Shown here: positions 21,646 to 36,000 of the stretch, piece by piece | Layout of the letters: every line of letters starts with the position of its first letter | Position numbering within the stretch: position 1 is the first letter of the stretch | Assembly: GCA_013399895.1 (NCBI GenBank) | Contig: VXBA01001576.1 | Location: forward strand, 187,786 to 251,785 | Origin: Serilophus lunatus | Taxonomy: Eukaryota; Chordata; Aves; Passeriformes; Eurylaimidae | Direction: 5' to 3' | Length of the DNA stretch: 64,000 bases | Program-made: the position numbers and the translations under genes | Notes under the pieces: model-generated | What the model was told of the DNA's origin: nothing | Databases searched by the model: none | The model's input: the letters and a program-made list of their open reading frames with translations, nothing else

Positions 21646-23560
21646 GCTAACAGTATTCCGAGGAGACTACTGTCCTAGAGCCATAGCCTGAGACTGGGTA
21701 AACTCTTAGGTGTGGAACTTCTTTTAAATTAGTATAAGCAGGCATGATTAAGTAAGTTTCTGCAAAAAATTTGTGTTAGAACAGGCCCCTACAATATAAT
21801 TTAACAGCATACAGGCCCATGCTTAAGTCCCCTTCTGTGTACATGAGCAGAATGGGATTTGAGATGTAAGCTCTGCGTGTCCTTTCTTTGGCTGGAGGAG
21901 TATATTACACCTGAGCAGTGTTGCAATTCACAAGGCAGTAGTTGGAGCATGACAGTTTACTTCTCCAGTGTTGCTCTGTCTGCTGTCCATGAGTGTTATC
22001 TAAGCCCATTAGATCATGTAGTTCATGTTGATTTTGGAGCCTGGGGGGAGACACTACACAGTGGTCACAGTAAACAGTTCACATAGCAGTCAAAGTTCAC
22101 TCTTGCAGGTCTGAGTTGTCATCTCTGCTTCCAGTTTGCATTGACAAAATAGTATGAGAAAGAAAGGGGGTTAGTGGAAACGAGTGAGACAGTTTAACTC
22201 ATATCGTTGATGTGTCCATTCAAAGGGCAACATCAGAGTCAGCTGAGCATGACTAAATTCCCTTTTATGAAGGTCTGACCTTAGACTCTGGACCTCCACA
22301 GTTCAAGAATCAGTAAAGGGCCATAGAATTACATTTCCATTGAAAAAAGCACAACTTGCACTTCAATAAACTTGCCATCTCCACCTCAGTTTTGTAATGT
22401 GCTCCGAGATAACAGCATGTATCACTTCAGAGGAATGCATTTTGCCATCTCACCACAGACCTGTGGGCTGGCACCATCCAAGGGACAATGGTCTTAGAGA
22501 GTTCATCATCTCTAGGACTTCTGTTCAGAGGACATCTCTAGGCAAGGAATTCCTGTTTCCCATTAAGGCTCAGCGTACAGCAGTTTTTGTCTGTTAACAT
22601 TGGCAAGTCTCTCTAGGCTTCATTTTAGTGTTTTTCTAGCTCTTTTCTTCCATGTTTCATTGTTTCAATTGTGTGTCTTAAGTTTTAAAACTACTTTCAG
22701 ATGTTCCTTCTACTTACTGGCACTGCACTGCCCTGATATGACTATCTGAAAGCACGACAGTGATGCTTAAACTGTGATAGTCATGCGTAGTAAGTCCCCC
22801 AGGATTTTTATTTTGTCCCTTTTTGCTTGAATTTAGGCATCTATTTAAACAAAGAGAAAAACTACTGAACAGGATAAGCTGTTGCAAGAAGCTAAATTCA
22901 ACTGAAGTTTTGGATGTGGCCCTAGGTGTGTTCTAACAACTGGTGGTCTCTCTTACTTCTACTTGCATATGAATCTGTATGGAGAAGTTCCTGTTTAAAG
23001 GGTTGTGATTTTGTCAGTTTGGGGAGGAGGCTGGTTAAAGCACAGATCTCAAAGTGTTGTTAGGAAGAAAAGGACATTTGTCTGGATAGCTCCTCTCTAC
23101 TGCCCATCCTCTCCATGGGCCTGCAGATGAAAGATGTTTTGAATTCTCCTGTGGAATAGAAAAGCAGCCCAAGTTCACAGAGCCCAAGGGTGGCATTTTT
23201 CAATAGTACCAGCTGCTTCATAAGCCAATGGCTGATTTGTCCCTGACCTCCGTGGTAGTGGCACTAGGCCAACGTTGTATGCTCCAGCAAATCATTCCCT
23301 CAGGCTCTGTAAATCCTGTGCTATTGTCCTTCTTCTGGGGCAGTGAGAGGACACCCTCTGCCACTCATGCTCTGAGACCAAACCTTGCAGGAAGGGTGGT
23401 GATAGTGCTTTAAACTGCTGAACTTGGTGTTCAGGGATGGAGCTGAGTACCTATTTGAGGAGTATAAATCACAAGACCACTGCCAGGGAGTAAACATCAA
23501 TTGTCTACTTTGGAATTTGCAGAAGTACATGTGCCACGCTACCTGCTAAACACAGGGCTG

Positions 23561-23612
23561 TGGAAAACACAGGTCTCTTGAGCTGTGAAAAACACAGGTC
23601 TCTTGAGCTGTG
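23561..23612 (+). repeat. Two tandem copies of a ~26-bp unit
   Basis: AACACAGGTCTCTTGAGCTGTG occurs twice in a row, with only small differences at the unit borders (GGAAAACAC versus GAAAAACAC). Confidence 0.85.
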
Positions 23613-25458
23613 AATCAGAAAGGGAGCAGCTGACACTATGGACTGCCCTTATTTTCAGTTGGAAATACTACTGATTGCAGTTCAAGCTAAACACAGCCTC
23701 CCAACCCTTTCTGTTCTGTCTCTCCTCTGCTGTTATAGTCAGCATACACAAGCCTTTTTGTTATAAACTGAGACACTGTGTGAGAACACATCTTCACCCA
23801 GAACAGAAGGGCAAAGAGTCTCTCTGAAATGACTTCTGGTTGGTTATACAGGATAGCAGAAACATTGGTTCTGTAGAGAGGTTTGAAAGCTGTGGTTTCT
23901 CCTATTTCTACCAATTTCCTGCCTTTTAGCTGCTCTGGAAATGGATCAAGAGTGGATTAGTTAGCAAGAGAGACAACAGAAGGCTTGAGTGGCACTTGCA
24001 TGAAAGATGGTAACAGGAGAAGGGAGAAGTAGAAAGAACAGGACGATAACAGAGGTAAGAGTGACCTTGACAGGAGAGAATAACACACAGTGATGGCCCA
24101 GAAGATGGAAGTGCAACAGACAGTGGAAAGGGGAGACCTTGGAAAGATTAATGAGAGTAAGCTGTGCTGAGGAGGAGGGACCTTGCACTGAGATTTCCAA
24201 GCAGCTGTGCAACCATTTTCTCATGCAGTGGAAGAGATAAACATCTGCAGCAGAAATACCAGAGTAAGGGATTTTTCTGTTTTCACTCCCAATTTTGTGA
24301 AAAATTTTATCTTTGTTTCTGGAGTTGAGTTTTCTTCTAGAGGCTAATTCTCCAGGAGGCACGTTCAATTTTGCAGTTCCCCAGAGCGTGGACTTTAACT
24401 ACATATGCAGTATAATATCTTTGTTTGGAGAAGTGCCATTCACAAACAGAAATCTGAGGTTTTATGGCTGATGGAGCAATAATGATTGAAAGGAAATTCC
24501 TGTCTCTGTACAAGTTAAGACATGTCAAATTCACCTCTCCCCTAAAGCTTGTGTCACAACCCATGCAAGCTAATCTGAGCAGGTGACATTTCTCATCTGC
24601 TTTGAAGTTGCTGTCAGTGGCAGACCAGACCCACTGAAGGACTGAGTGAACTCTCTCCTGCCAATTCTACCACACACTTAGCAGGTTCACAGAAGACTAT
24701 AGGATGGATGTCACTGCACCACTGAGTTAATAAAACCTTGAAGCTGCCTTAATTTTGCTGATGTAACTCTGTCTTGGGCCCTAGAAGTGGTATGCAAGAG
24801 CTCATGTGGCTGTTTCTTACTTTCTTCCTCAAGTTTGCTCCAGTGCTTAAGGAAAACAGGCCCTATTTTGCTTTTAGCAATCTAGAAAGGGCCTCATTAC
24901 TCAGCTTTGTTTCAGGGAAAGGTTGAAGATGAATTCTGTTGGCTACAGGAGTACAAAAGGAACATGAAGTACCTGGGCTGAATACTGCCCATCTCACACT
25001 AGTTCAGAGTTTCTCTGAATGTGTCCTTGTCATACGAATTTCTCCATTTCCTGAGGGTTTTTGTGGGACATTGAGTCCCAGAGGAATAGCTACTGCACAA
25101 CTGTAGTGTTCTCCATGCAGGGCATGCTCTGTACAGTCTGCCTTTGGGTACACAGCATTTGACAAACCTAGTCAAGGCAGTTTGCCTGGCACGCTACAGA
25201 CTGGAGCTGGAGGTTTTCATTTATGTGGGGCTTGAAGGGCAGAAGAGAGAGACCACTGTCACTGTCTCAGAAGGTCAATGATCAGGGGGATGATTTCTAT
25301 GAGAAGTGCAGACATTTCCTAGAGCAGGAACTCTGAAGTACCTGCTGACTAAAACATTCCAGGCATTCCTGCGCTGCACTGCAAAGCTCACACAGCAGCA
25401 GCTCATGCTGCTCAGGATGCAGCAGCCTGGCATTGGCAACTGTCTCTTGGTTGGGGAG

Positions 25459-25504
25459 TCTCACACTGCTCTGTGTCTCACACTGCTCTGTGTCTCACAC
25501 TGCT
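25459..25504 (+). repeat. 2.7 copies of a 17-bp unit
   Basis: TCTCACACTGCTCTGTG is repeated twice exactly, then TCTCACACTGCT. Confidence 0.9.
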
Positions 25505-28500
25505 ACCAAATTTACTCTGTGGAATAGCACTGCAAGCTGCGAATTTGCAGCTGGAGCTGCAAGGGAAGATGAATGTGATTGTAGTGTATTGCTGTTGTGA
25601 ACAAACCTGCCAGAAGCAGGCAGTAGGGCTTGCAGTGGCTGCCCACCACAGAGTTTTTCCTAAGGTTTCCCGTGTGCTGTCTGCACAGTCCAGAAACTGT
25701 AGTTCTATATAGCCCCTACCCCTCCTACAGCTGCTGTGTCAAGTTGTGTTTGCACCTACTGTAAGGGACAGAAATTCACACCATCTCAGTGTCAACAAGC
25801 TTGTAAATCATCTACTTAATGGTCACAGGTAAGATAACATATTAAATACTAAAGGCACTAAAAAAATCCTTCCCACCTCCCTTACTCTCCCCACCAAGTA
25901 CAGAATCTTGTCCAAAGCTGCACAAACAGGATTCTAAGATAAAGAACTTTGCCAAGAATTACTAAAGCAAACAGAGCACAGAGTGGTTAAGGGACTGGCT
26001 TTCTCAAGGCCAAAGGGTGGGTGTGGAAGAACACACCTGACTAAAAGGAAAGCTAAGAGCATTAAAAAAAATGCATCTTGGAACAAACAAAGCCCTTCTC
26101 ATAAGTCTGTAATATTTTAATTAAATTGATGTAGCATGGGAGGAGAATCATGCAAGTACCATTAAGTATATTGCCTGAGACTTCAGTAACTAGTAGCACA
26201 AAACGTAGAGGGATCCTATCCTGCTTAACACGATGCAGTGCAGCAGAGTTGTCCAGAGTTAATGCAGCTCTAGCAAGTTTACATGCCGTAAATTGCAATT
26301 CTGTCCTTACAAGCACTTTACAAGCACTTGAAGAGAATTTACCATTCGGCTGCAAACTGCTGAACTCTAAACACAAAGAGCAGAAATTTCCCATTTTACT
26401 TCTTCCCTTCCCTGCCACATGCAGCAAACCTTTCTGCAGAAGTACAGTTCCTGGGGGCACATTAGTTCAATCACCATGCAGTGCCTGTCTATTGATGACT
26501 GCTGCCATGTCAGGGTTTCTTTCCTATTTTTGTTATTGCATTGATGAAATCCACTGTTAGAGCATTATCTGGTATTGATGGGGGGTACATTCTGATCTAA
26601 AGGCAAAAAAACTCCATATCTTTCTAGCCTGTGATCAGTACCTGGGAGAGATATTGTAGGTGGAACATGATGGACTATAGTTTTAGGTTAGTAAAACCTC
26701 AAAACGTGTTCCTTTTGTAGGTTGGCTTCCCCCCCCCAGAAGAGTATGTGATCAGGGCACAGGGGTAATGTCTACATCCCCTTGACTCAAGGCTTGTTTA
26801 ACTTTCCTATGCTGCTGCAGAGCTATTGTTAGTTTGCAGATAAGACAAGTGTTATCATTTTAGCACAGTCTAAGTAAAGGATAGGAGGGAACTATTAGAT
26901 CCTCCCCGGTGTTACTCTCTGGTGGCAGGGTTGTCCTTCACACTGATCTCTCAAATGTGGTAATAATAACAGTAAAGCTTTATTTTTACTGGTTATCAGC
27001 CAAAAGCAACAGCTAGGCTAAACCAGAAAATACCATCCCTTCTGCCTTTGCAGCATATGTGCTGAATTTTTGTGCTGATACTCTGATACTTCTCTAGATC
27101 TTTCCTGAAAAGACAAGGTGACACAGAAACCTACATCCCATCCCAAAAAACCTGGTCTACCTAATTCTGGCCACCATCTAAGAACAGGACCCTCCCAGTG
27201 CAAATCTGCAACACCTCCCTTCTGCCCAAGCTCTCTTTTGCCATATCTTGTTTTTTTCACAGATCCCTGTTGCTTCTTCTAGCAGTTGCTACCTCTTCTT
27301 CTTCTGTGTGTGCATGGCTGTTTTCTGTCTTTTCAAGAGGGCCCTATCCCAAACAATTTGCCAAGTTCGAAAGCATGGAAGACAAATAATGTGTGTTTGA
27401 CCAAGAAGCCCCCCCAAGGGCCAGAACTAGGAAAACGGATGGACTGAATCTTGTGCAGCCACTTTGCATCTTTCTGGAGTGCAGCTGCTCTTTAAGGAAA
27501 TAACAGAGACTGTCTCTACTCAAGATGTTGGGGACTACATTGAATTTAGGCAGATCTAATTTCATCTGTTCATGGTGTGCTTTAAAGGAAAGAGACCCTG
27601 CTGCAGAGGTTACAAACCAAAGGGAAGTCTGGCCCTCCTACTGTACTCCTGGCATGCTGACAATGCATGGCTTAGCTTTCCCTTCATTTGTGTGAACAGT
27701 GGGAAAATATTCAGGAGGTAAATCCCATTCAAATAGAACTCAGAGTCACTTTGGATGGTGTATATCTTCATTCTAGGTATCTGCAAAGTAGGTGTGTACA
27801 CTCAAGCTGCCCAGTCTGGGTTCCTTTAACAGCCAAATGAGAGAAATTGGCAGTTGTTCAAAGAATTTTCAGGGTTAAGTGAACCTTGCCCTTGGTGCTG
27901 TTGGCTGTACACAGGAGTTTGGTCTGAGCTGAGATGCAGGTGTCCATGGTAAAATCCCACCCTTGGTCTAATGAAATTTTGGAGGAGATCCTGGAACCTA
28001 AGTCATTCTGCATTGTGAAAGGAAAATGAGGAACACAGGAAGACTGTGACTGAATACGCTATTAAGAACAAGAAAGTTAAGGTTGTGATTTTACCAATTT
28101 AACACAAAGATGAATGGTTTTTGAATAGGGAAAAATAGGGGTAAGAGCCCCCTGTATGGGAGGACAAAACACTAGAGACAGCAAGTCACCCATTCCAGGG
28201 CTAGCTTGCCGGACTGTGTAGCCCTAGGACACAGACAGAAGACTCCTGTGGGGCTTGCCGGTAGGTGCAAAGGGAGGAAATAGGATTTTATAGGAAGGCA
28301 GGTATTGATTGAGAAGCACTTCTATTTTTGTTTTTTTGAGGTCACTCTATTTGTTTTGAAGTCATTCTAATTCAGGACTGGAAGGGACCAGGAGTTGTTT
28401 TTTTTGGCTACAAATTTGGTTTGAACTTTAACTTAACAACATCTTTCTGTGGCATGCAGCCATGTAGCCATGAGGAGGGATTTTGAAGGGCAGTAAGAGG

Positions 28501-30626
28501 CAGGATTGGCAGCATCCCTCAGGGTGTGCTGACAAACTGGTCGTGTACAAGTGCCAGAATGGCCTGACCCAGGCTGGGGCCATCACTGCTGGGCCTCTGC
28601 CTCCCACCTCCTTAGGATAACAGGGGTGGTGAGGCTGTGCCAAAGAACACCAACTGCCACGCTGGTAAGGGGACACTTGTCCTCTAAAGACAAACACACG
28701 AAGTCCTAAGCCAAACAGCTAAAGACAGAGAAGAGGAGGCCGGTTTTGCTCATTTATTGACATACTGTGGTTTGTCTGTCATGTCCTCAGCAGTGGATCT
28801 TCAGGAGAAAAGGAATGGTAAGTCACAAGACAGGAGGAAACTGCTCTTCAAACCTTCTGCATGGGGAGATTCTTACTGAGATCCTGCACACTGCCAGTGT
28901 GCTAAACAAGTTATCCATCCCTGAATCAAATCTTTTTAAGCAATAGCCTTGGCAGCTGTAGCCTTGGCATGGCACGTGGCAGAAGGAAGCCTGTTACAAA
29001 GGTTTAAGTAGGCTTTTTCATCTATTCTCCAAGCAAAAAACTTGTTGTCCATTAGCTTCTTGCTTAGCACAAATGCTGGTTTCAAAGACCCTTGAAAAAC
29101 AGTGTTTGATGCAGGAATAAGAAAACAAATTAAGGACTTGTGTTTAGAGCAGCTTATTCTTGTTTGAATGCTCTGTAGGACAGTCTCCTGAAACCTCAGG
29201 GAGATGGTAATCTTACAGATATTGTTCTTGGAGTCAAAATTTTTCCCTGTTTTTGCAGAGTCCTGTAATTACAATAATTTGTGTGTTATAGGGTTGGTGA
29301 GCTAGAATTATTTCTCATAGCAGAGCCAATTGCTGAGATAGAGATGTCTTTTGACACTTTGCCATGTCAAGCATGCCCAGAAAGCACACATCTCAATTCT
29401 TATATTCTGTTGTTTAGGAGCTATGAGAAAATCCTCTAAATACAGTAATGACTGAGACACTGGTACAAAATTGCCCTGTTTCTCTGAACCTAGCACCAGA
29501 GAAAAGCTGGGAGGGAATGACATAATAATCAATCGCAGCTTGATTACAGTACTTTCTCTGTTCCAGTGTTGCACTGAGAACTGAGAAGTGGATGAGGAGA
29601 TCTTTTTATCTGAGCAGAAAAGGTGCACATCGAGTTCAGAGCAGCACTTCTTATATTTCCTAAACTAGTTCCTAAGCATATGTCTAATGTAGCTGTGATT
29701 CTTCTGGGTACCACACAGCTTTGGTTTCCCCAGCAGATGTTGGCTGCTGCTGAATTTGTTGCTGGCATTTCTCCAAATGGTTTCCCAGATGGCTGGGCTG
29801 CAGATCCCAGAATACTACATGGATGAAAGAGTGCTATGGCTGTTTTCATCCTCCTGCCCTGATGCAGCAGTGAATCACTGAATGCATTATCTGACATCCA
29901 GCAATGAGGCATGGTACATTTTTGTGAGGTGTACAGCTGATATCCACGGTGTCCCACTGGAAGACACATCAGAGGTCCTCTATGCTGCTGCTGGAGGTCT
30001 TGTGCTCCTTCAAGGAGAGTGAATTTGCCCACTGTCCATGTCAGAATCTGCAGAGAAGCTGAGGCAGGCCTCCGTCTGGCCAAATCCTGTCCCTAAAACG
30101 AGGCTCCTTCTAAAGAGGACTAGGAAACTGAATTCCTGTGACAGATGAGGTAGCTTCCATAAAGAAAAAAAATACGGCTACAGACCAGCAGGGAACCACC
30201 AGAAGTTTGTTTCGGCTGCAGCAGCTAGATTGCAACAACGAAAAATATTCTTAACACTAACTAGTTTGTCAACCAGTGGTCAAAAGAATTTCTTGCACAA
30301 TTCAGAGGAATATGGTAACTTCATTTGCAAGGAAAGGGTTTAAAATTGCACAATGTACCAAGGAATGATATATTGTGGGCATTTTGTCTCACAGCTATTG
30401 GCAATTAGAAGGAATGGAGAGATAACTGAATTTGCTGTTATTTATTCCATGGAGCATAGGGAGGCTCAACCACAGCATATACTTCAGGCCAAAGTATTCA
30501 GCTGAGCATGCATGGGATATATCCATGGCAAGTAAAGTCTGCACAGAGTTCAAAGAACAATTTTCTGCACATACTACAACATTGTGGAAAACATATCATA
30601 GTAAAGATGTCACCTAGAGGATTTTT

Positions 30627-30852
30627 AGTTTGGGCTAGGTGGATATTAGGAAGAAGTTCTTCACTGAAAGGGTGGTCAAGCACTGGAACAAACACCCCAG
30701 GGAAGTGGTAATGACACCAACCCTGTCACTGTTCAACAACAGTTTGGACAACACTGTCAGATGGTTTTTTTAGGTTGCTCTGCATGAAGTCAGAAGTTGA
30801 ACTCATTGATCCTTATGGGTTCCTCCCAGCTCAGGATATTCTATTATTCTAA
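30627..30852 (+). mobile_element. CR1 LINE 3' fragment
   Basis: Collinear with CR1: GGATATTAGGAAGAAGTTCT, TCACTGAAAGGGTGGTCAAG, CACTGGAACAAACACC, CAGGGAAGTGGT, then TTCCTCCCAGCTCAG and a terminal ATTCTATTATTCT. About 225 bp, diverged. Confidence 0.88.
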
Positions 30853-32908
30853 TTATTCGAAATTCAGTGATTAGTTATGTATTGGTTATTTGCTTCCAAA
30901 CTATTAAGATTTATATAATGTCTCATGTGGATGTTCTGAGCTTTCATTCCAACGGAGTTGTTACAAATATTATTAAGAAAACAGTGTTAATCTGAAAGCT
31001 AGGACAAAGGATAGATTTGTTTTGTGTGCCTTTAAAAAATAAAACAATGAGCTATTCTAAGACATAAAGGAATGCCAGGATGAGCTCTTTTATGCAGATG
31101 TACTTACCTTGAATTGCTCAAAACAGAATCTTCATTTCCATGGGGTAAATGTTTTTCTTAACAATTTGCTTAGTCAATATTGCAATTGCAGAGCCACTCT
31201 TAAGAGTGAATATCTACAAGACCTGAAGATTTAAAGCAGCTGGCTTGTGTTATTTACAATCCACTTATTCAAACCGGTTAGAATGGAGCATACTCACTCT
31301 TTTCTCTGGTTGCTGGCTTAGGACTTGCTAAGATAGAATAGCCCAGGAGACTTTGGAGAAACTCATTCTTGTTTAGATCTCTGAATGAAATGTAGCCATA
31401 AGAATATATGCTTGTCCTTCTCAGAAGAACAACTGGAATTCAAGGCTAAGTGAAGAAGATAGCAATATTGCAATGGAAGTGCAGATTGCTAGTGCAGGTG
31501 TGGCTCCCAATAGTTAGTGTAAAAGCAAATGGGATGGAGTCTCCTTTTCCTTTGAGTTTCCTCCAACTAATGAGAAACTCCTTCAAAGTGTGAAAGATAG
31601 TTTTTCCTTTTGTTGTTGGATGTTTACTTCACTTTTTTTTTCTGCTTGTTTGCTTGTTTGCATAACAGTTGTTATAATGCCTATAAAAAGGGAAAAAAAT
31701 GCATGTCTCCCACCTCCTCCTGCTTTTAATGCCCTATAAAAAATAAATTCTTGTGTCTCATCTTCCCAGATGTTACATCTCTCTGGAGTGTAAATAACTG
31801 AATAACTTAGTGCTTATACACTATGTGATAACTTTGATTTTAGTGCATCAAAATAGGTTCTGATCTAGAGAGTGTCAGTATCAAAAGTGAAGGCAAGTGC
31901 TCTGTTCTCATGAATTCAAAGTGAAGGGAGGACTTTGATGTACATTTCAAATGAACATGGAGGGAGCGGTCTTTTCTAAAGTAGTTCAGTAGGCACCTGT
32001 AACCTCTTAAACTGCAGCCCTATCTCTCATGTGAATCAATATTTGAACCAATATTTACTTAGGACCCAGCCAGGATTTATATGGGAGTCTTGGTATTGCA
32101 ACAACTGCTGTGTTACTCAATCAGATTCCCAGATGACTGGTTAATGCATAACAAACCAGATTTGTAAATTCCATTGGCACACGTTATCATCAGAATGGAA
32201 AGGGGAAATTAATTGTACACATAGTATTTAATTCATAGATCTGTTAAATAGCTGTAACTGAGTACTACACACTCTGGTTAGAGAGGCAATGAGTTTCATT
32301 CTGTTTTCAGAGGGATTGTAATCTGGATTGTCTTGAGTAATTGTGTCATTCTGCTGTGTCAAAGTGGAAACAAATTAGGATTGGCTTAAATTAATTACTT
32401 ACAAAATGCCACATTATAAAACTCTATATAGTGTGCAGCACTAGTCTGGTAACAATTAACAGTGAGCTTAATTTTGGGGTCAAAAACCAGTCCCCAGCTG
32501 TGAAGTTTAGGTATGTCACAAAAGCACTCTGGCTCTATATAGTTACCCTGACTTTCCAGGCAGTATCAGTGATTGTTTCTGAATGAAGGCCATTTGTCTG
32601 GATTATGTGAAGTGTTTCATACAAAAAATTCACGCTACTCATTTTATGCCCATATGGCAATAAAGAGATTAGTGAAATTCTAAAGACATATAAAATAACC
32701 AGATATTTTTAGTCAAAGATACTAGGTCAGAGGACTTACTTTGAAAATATTATTTGATCTTTTGGAAGAGGTTTTTTATATATATATATATATACAAAAT
32801 AATTGAGCACAGGAAATTCATAGGGATATGTTTACTCCTATCAATAGCAATGGTAACAGACAAGATATAGTTTTCTAGGTTTCAGGCTAGAACACTTGAA
32901 AACCAATA

Positions 32909-33019
32909 TGTGTGTGTGTGTGTGCGTGCATGCGTGTGTGTGTGCGTGTGTGTGTGTGTGCATGCGTGTGTGTGTGCGCGTGCGTGCGTGTGTGAGTGTG
33001 TTTGTGTGTGTGCGTGTGT
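32909..33019. repeat. (TG)n microsatellite with CG interruptions
   Basis: About 110 bases of alternating TG with CGTG, GCATGCG and GCGCGTGCG interruptions, ending TGCGTGTGTA. Alternating purine-pyrimidine with CG steps favours Z-DNA. ORFs across it (His-Thr repeats) are spurious. Confidence 0.97.
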
Positions 33020-36000
33020 AAGAACACAGCCAGCCCCTGAAATGCTCCAACTTCTTTGTTCTCATGATCCTCCTGCATTTACCCTGTCTGCCCTTCATGT
33101 GTGTGCTCTGAGTCCAGTGACCACCGCTTTGGCAGTCAGTTTACCGTGAATAATCACGCTGTGGCACATTTGGAATTATATTCTAACTTAATAACCTTTC
33201 CTTAACCTCAGGTTGCTACTTGTTATCACTGGGAAGGAACAAATGTGTCTGAGTGAAGTGAATAGTTGAAGCTCTTGCCTAGAACGTTTATCTCGCCCCA
33301 GTCTCTGACAGCAGAGTTCCATTGCTGCCATTGCTCCCCAAAGGTTCAAAAACTTCTTTCTGCCACCTTCTTACTCTGAGAGCCTCTGTGATAGAGGTTT
33401 AATGGACCATGGGGAAATAACCAGCTAGAAACCATTCTTTGGCTTAAATGGGAAATTCTGCCAGAATGCCATAAAAACTATGCCACCTGCTTAAGTATAA
33501 TTAGCACCTGAGTCAAGACTATGGTGTCTGGAACCCATATCTGGAATCCACCTTTTTACATCCTAATACAGGAAAAAACTGCACCACGCTTGAATAACCA
33601 GCAGTACTGGAGTTGCAAGTTCCATCACAAATCAGTCATTTCAGTTGCTATTAGTCCACTGCTATGCATGCTTAGCATAGCAAGTTGCTGCATAACAAGC
33701 AAAAACAGAGGCGAAAAAAAAAAGATATTTTAGAAATCCAAGTTATTTAAGATTAAGCTGTGGCCTATCTCATTCTTTGGGTAAATAATAGATTTTGAGA
33801 TGTTTTAGAAACATATGCACATTTTCATTTTATTACTGGCTGTTGGTCAAGCAACATATTCGTGTGTGTGCTCTGGAATTTTTTTATTGTGTTGTACTTA
33901 AATATAGAGCATTTACTATCATATTATCGCAGCTACATAAACATAAGAAGCAAGTCTCCTAGCTGGCTTGCTCCTACTCTGTCCATGCCAGTGTCCAGTG
34001 AATGCTTTTGAGTTCCTCACAGCACACAGGCTCTGAGCATTTAACACAAGCAGTGACAGTGCCTGGTGCCTTGTCTTGTCTTGCACTACCTGCTTTGTCC
34101 TATGTGATCTCTGCAGCCTTTTATTTGTGACCATTATTACATCCATGGTAATTAATTCTGTGGCTTTTTTGTCCCTCCCTGGTCACCACATCATCCCCAC
34201 CTCATGCCAGTCCACTTGCTGTCAGGGGAACATGCCCCACCTTGGGCAGGCAATTTGTCTGTGTTGCACACTTGAAACAGCTAGAGGTGGCTCTGGCATG
34301 TCCTTCCTTGCAGCAGTCTTGTTTGGCTCCCAGCTATACACTTCCACGGTGGAATTCATAATGCAGAAAACTATTAGCCCAATGGCTGGCCACAGTAGGT
34401 TACTGGAAAAGACAAAATTTAACACAGTTTAGAATTCCCGGAGTGTTTTTCAGTGGGGTTTGTGGTCATTTTTAACCCTAGGAAGAGTTATAAAAATATG
34501 CTATCAAGGAAAAGAGACTGTATACAATTTCTTTTTCCACCCATTGGCTGAAATCTATTCCAGTGAGGCTGCAAAGGATGCGCAAGGGAAGCTACAGATG
34601 GCAGGTCTGCTCTCAGACAGGACAGCAGTAGGGCCCCATAATAAGCTGGCGTCAGGAAGGGGAAGCAAACAGTCTGTCCCTCTGAGGCTTGGGTGGTTCC
34701 ATCACAGAAGCACAGCGGTGACAGCCCTCACACAGGACATCCTCCCCCAGGCAGAGAGCAAGCAACGACGGCCTGATGGGTGAGGACCACCCCCTCCCGC
34801 CCTCCCCCCGTGCCTTCTACACATTCCTTCAGCCTGCAGAACCAAGCACAGCCCTGACCTGACGAGCTGCTTCTCGCCCAGAACTAATAAAACCAAAGAT
34901 TAAGAGAGCCAATTCAGTGCAGGTAAAGAACTGGTTACTATAGCAACTGTTTTCTCCTTGGAGCATAGACTGGGAGGACTCCCTTGCAAGGCGATTTCTG
35001 TGCAGTCCCCTGGCTGGAGGGGGGGGTTGCTTCAAGAATCTCGTTTGACAAAGGTTGCATGGCTGTACTCTTGAACTCTGCTGGGGATCTGGGCAGGACG
35101 GGGGTGGAGCTCGGGAAGGGCTGGACGAGAGTTTGACTCTCCTCCAGAAGTAAAGCAGATGTTGAAGTGCCTGAACTCGTTGGAGAGAGTATTAAACTAA
35201 CTGGAGCTGTATTAAAAGTGATACTCACGTCATGGTGTATCGTTCTGTGGGTTGCTGCTACACCTGAAGCTGGTGCTGTATCTCAACACCTGACACAACC
35301 AGGAGTTTCAAAGCTGGAGTTTTGAAAAGACATAGGAGAGTATTTAGCTAATTCCTCCCGGATTTTTAAATCCGAGATCCTAAGAAAGTTTCCCAGAGAG
35401 GTTTCTTCAATGAGACCAAATTGGTGCAGAATAACAAATTAAATAGCTTGTAATTTAATAAAGGCTCGGTCACTTCGACTCTGGGAAAAGTCATTCTCTG
35501 GGACTAGGGCCAGGTAATGTTATCTTATTGTACTGCTTGGAGTACCTGGCACTGTACAAGCTCTGGGTCTTTGTGGTTACCTTAGACCAACATAGCAAAT
35601 GAATGAGCATATTATCCTTTGGTTGGGCTGCTTTCTGGTGTAACACACCCCTTGCATTCACAGGAGACACAAATACCAACCAGTGCCTAGGGTAAATCCC
35701 TCCTCTTTACCCTCCTTAACTCTGTATGCTCTGGCAAGTATACTTCGAGGGGCAAAGTTGCACCTCAGTCTTTTGCTAGTATTTCGTGCTGGAAACCAAA
35801 CACGGCAGGAAAACAAAACAATCCATGATCATCTTGAATTTAGTCCTGAAATTCTCTCTCCCACAGTGTCAAAGCACAGAAGATGCAAATGGTCTTGATA
35901 ATGAACGAGCAAAGCAGCTTTGGGTGAAATATTATGTTCCCTAGTTCTCCCTAGGCTGCTTATTGTCTATTTTTCCATGCAGTACTTTTGCTGGAGACAT

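Larger units (their letters stand above)
20967..30626. other. Intergenic spacer with local duplications
   Basis: No gene is recognised. The largest ORF, 179 codons on the minus strand at 29544-30083, shows no domain I can name. Local duplications are listed separately. Confidence 0.55.

Noticed and set aside
29544..30083. 179-codon minus-strand ORF
   Set aside because: No recognisable domain, no splice or poly(A) context, and smaller open frames overlap it on the other strand. This length is possible by chance in a 64-kb window.
32841..33149. His-Thr and Cys-Val repeat ORFs
   Set aside because: They come from the GT/CG microsatellite.
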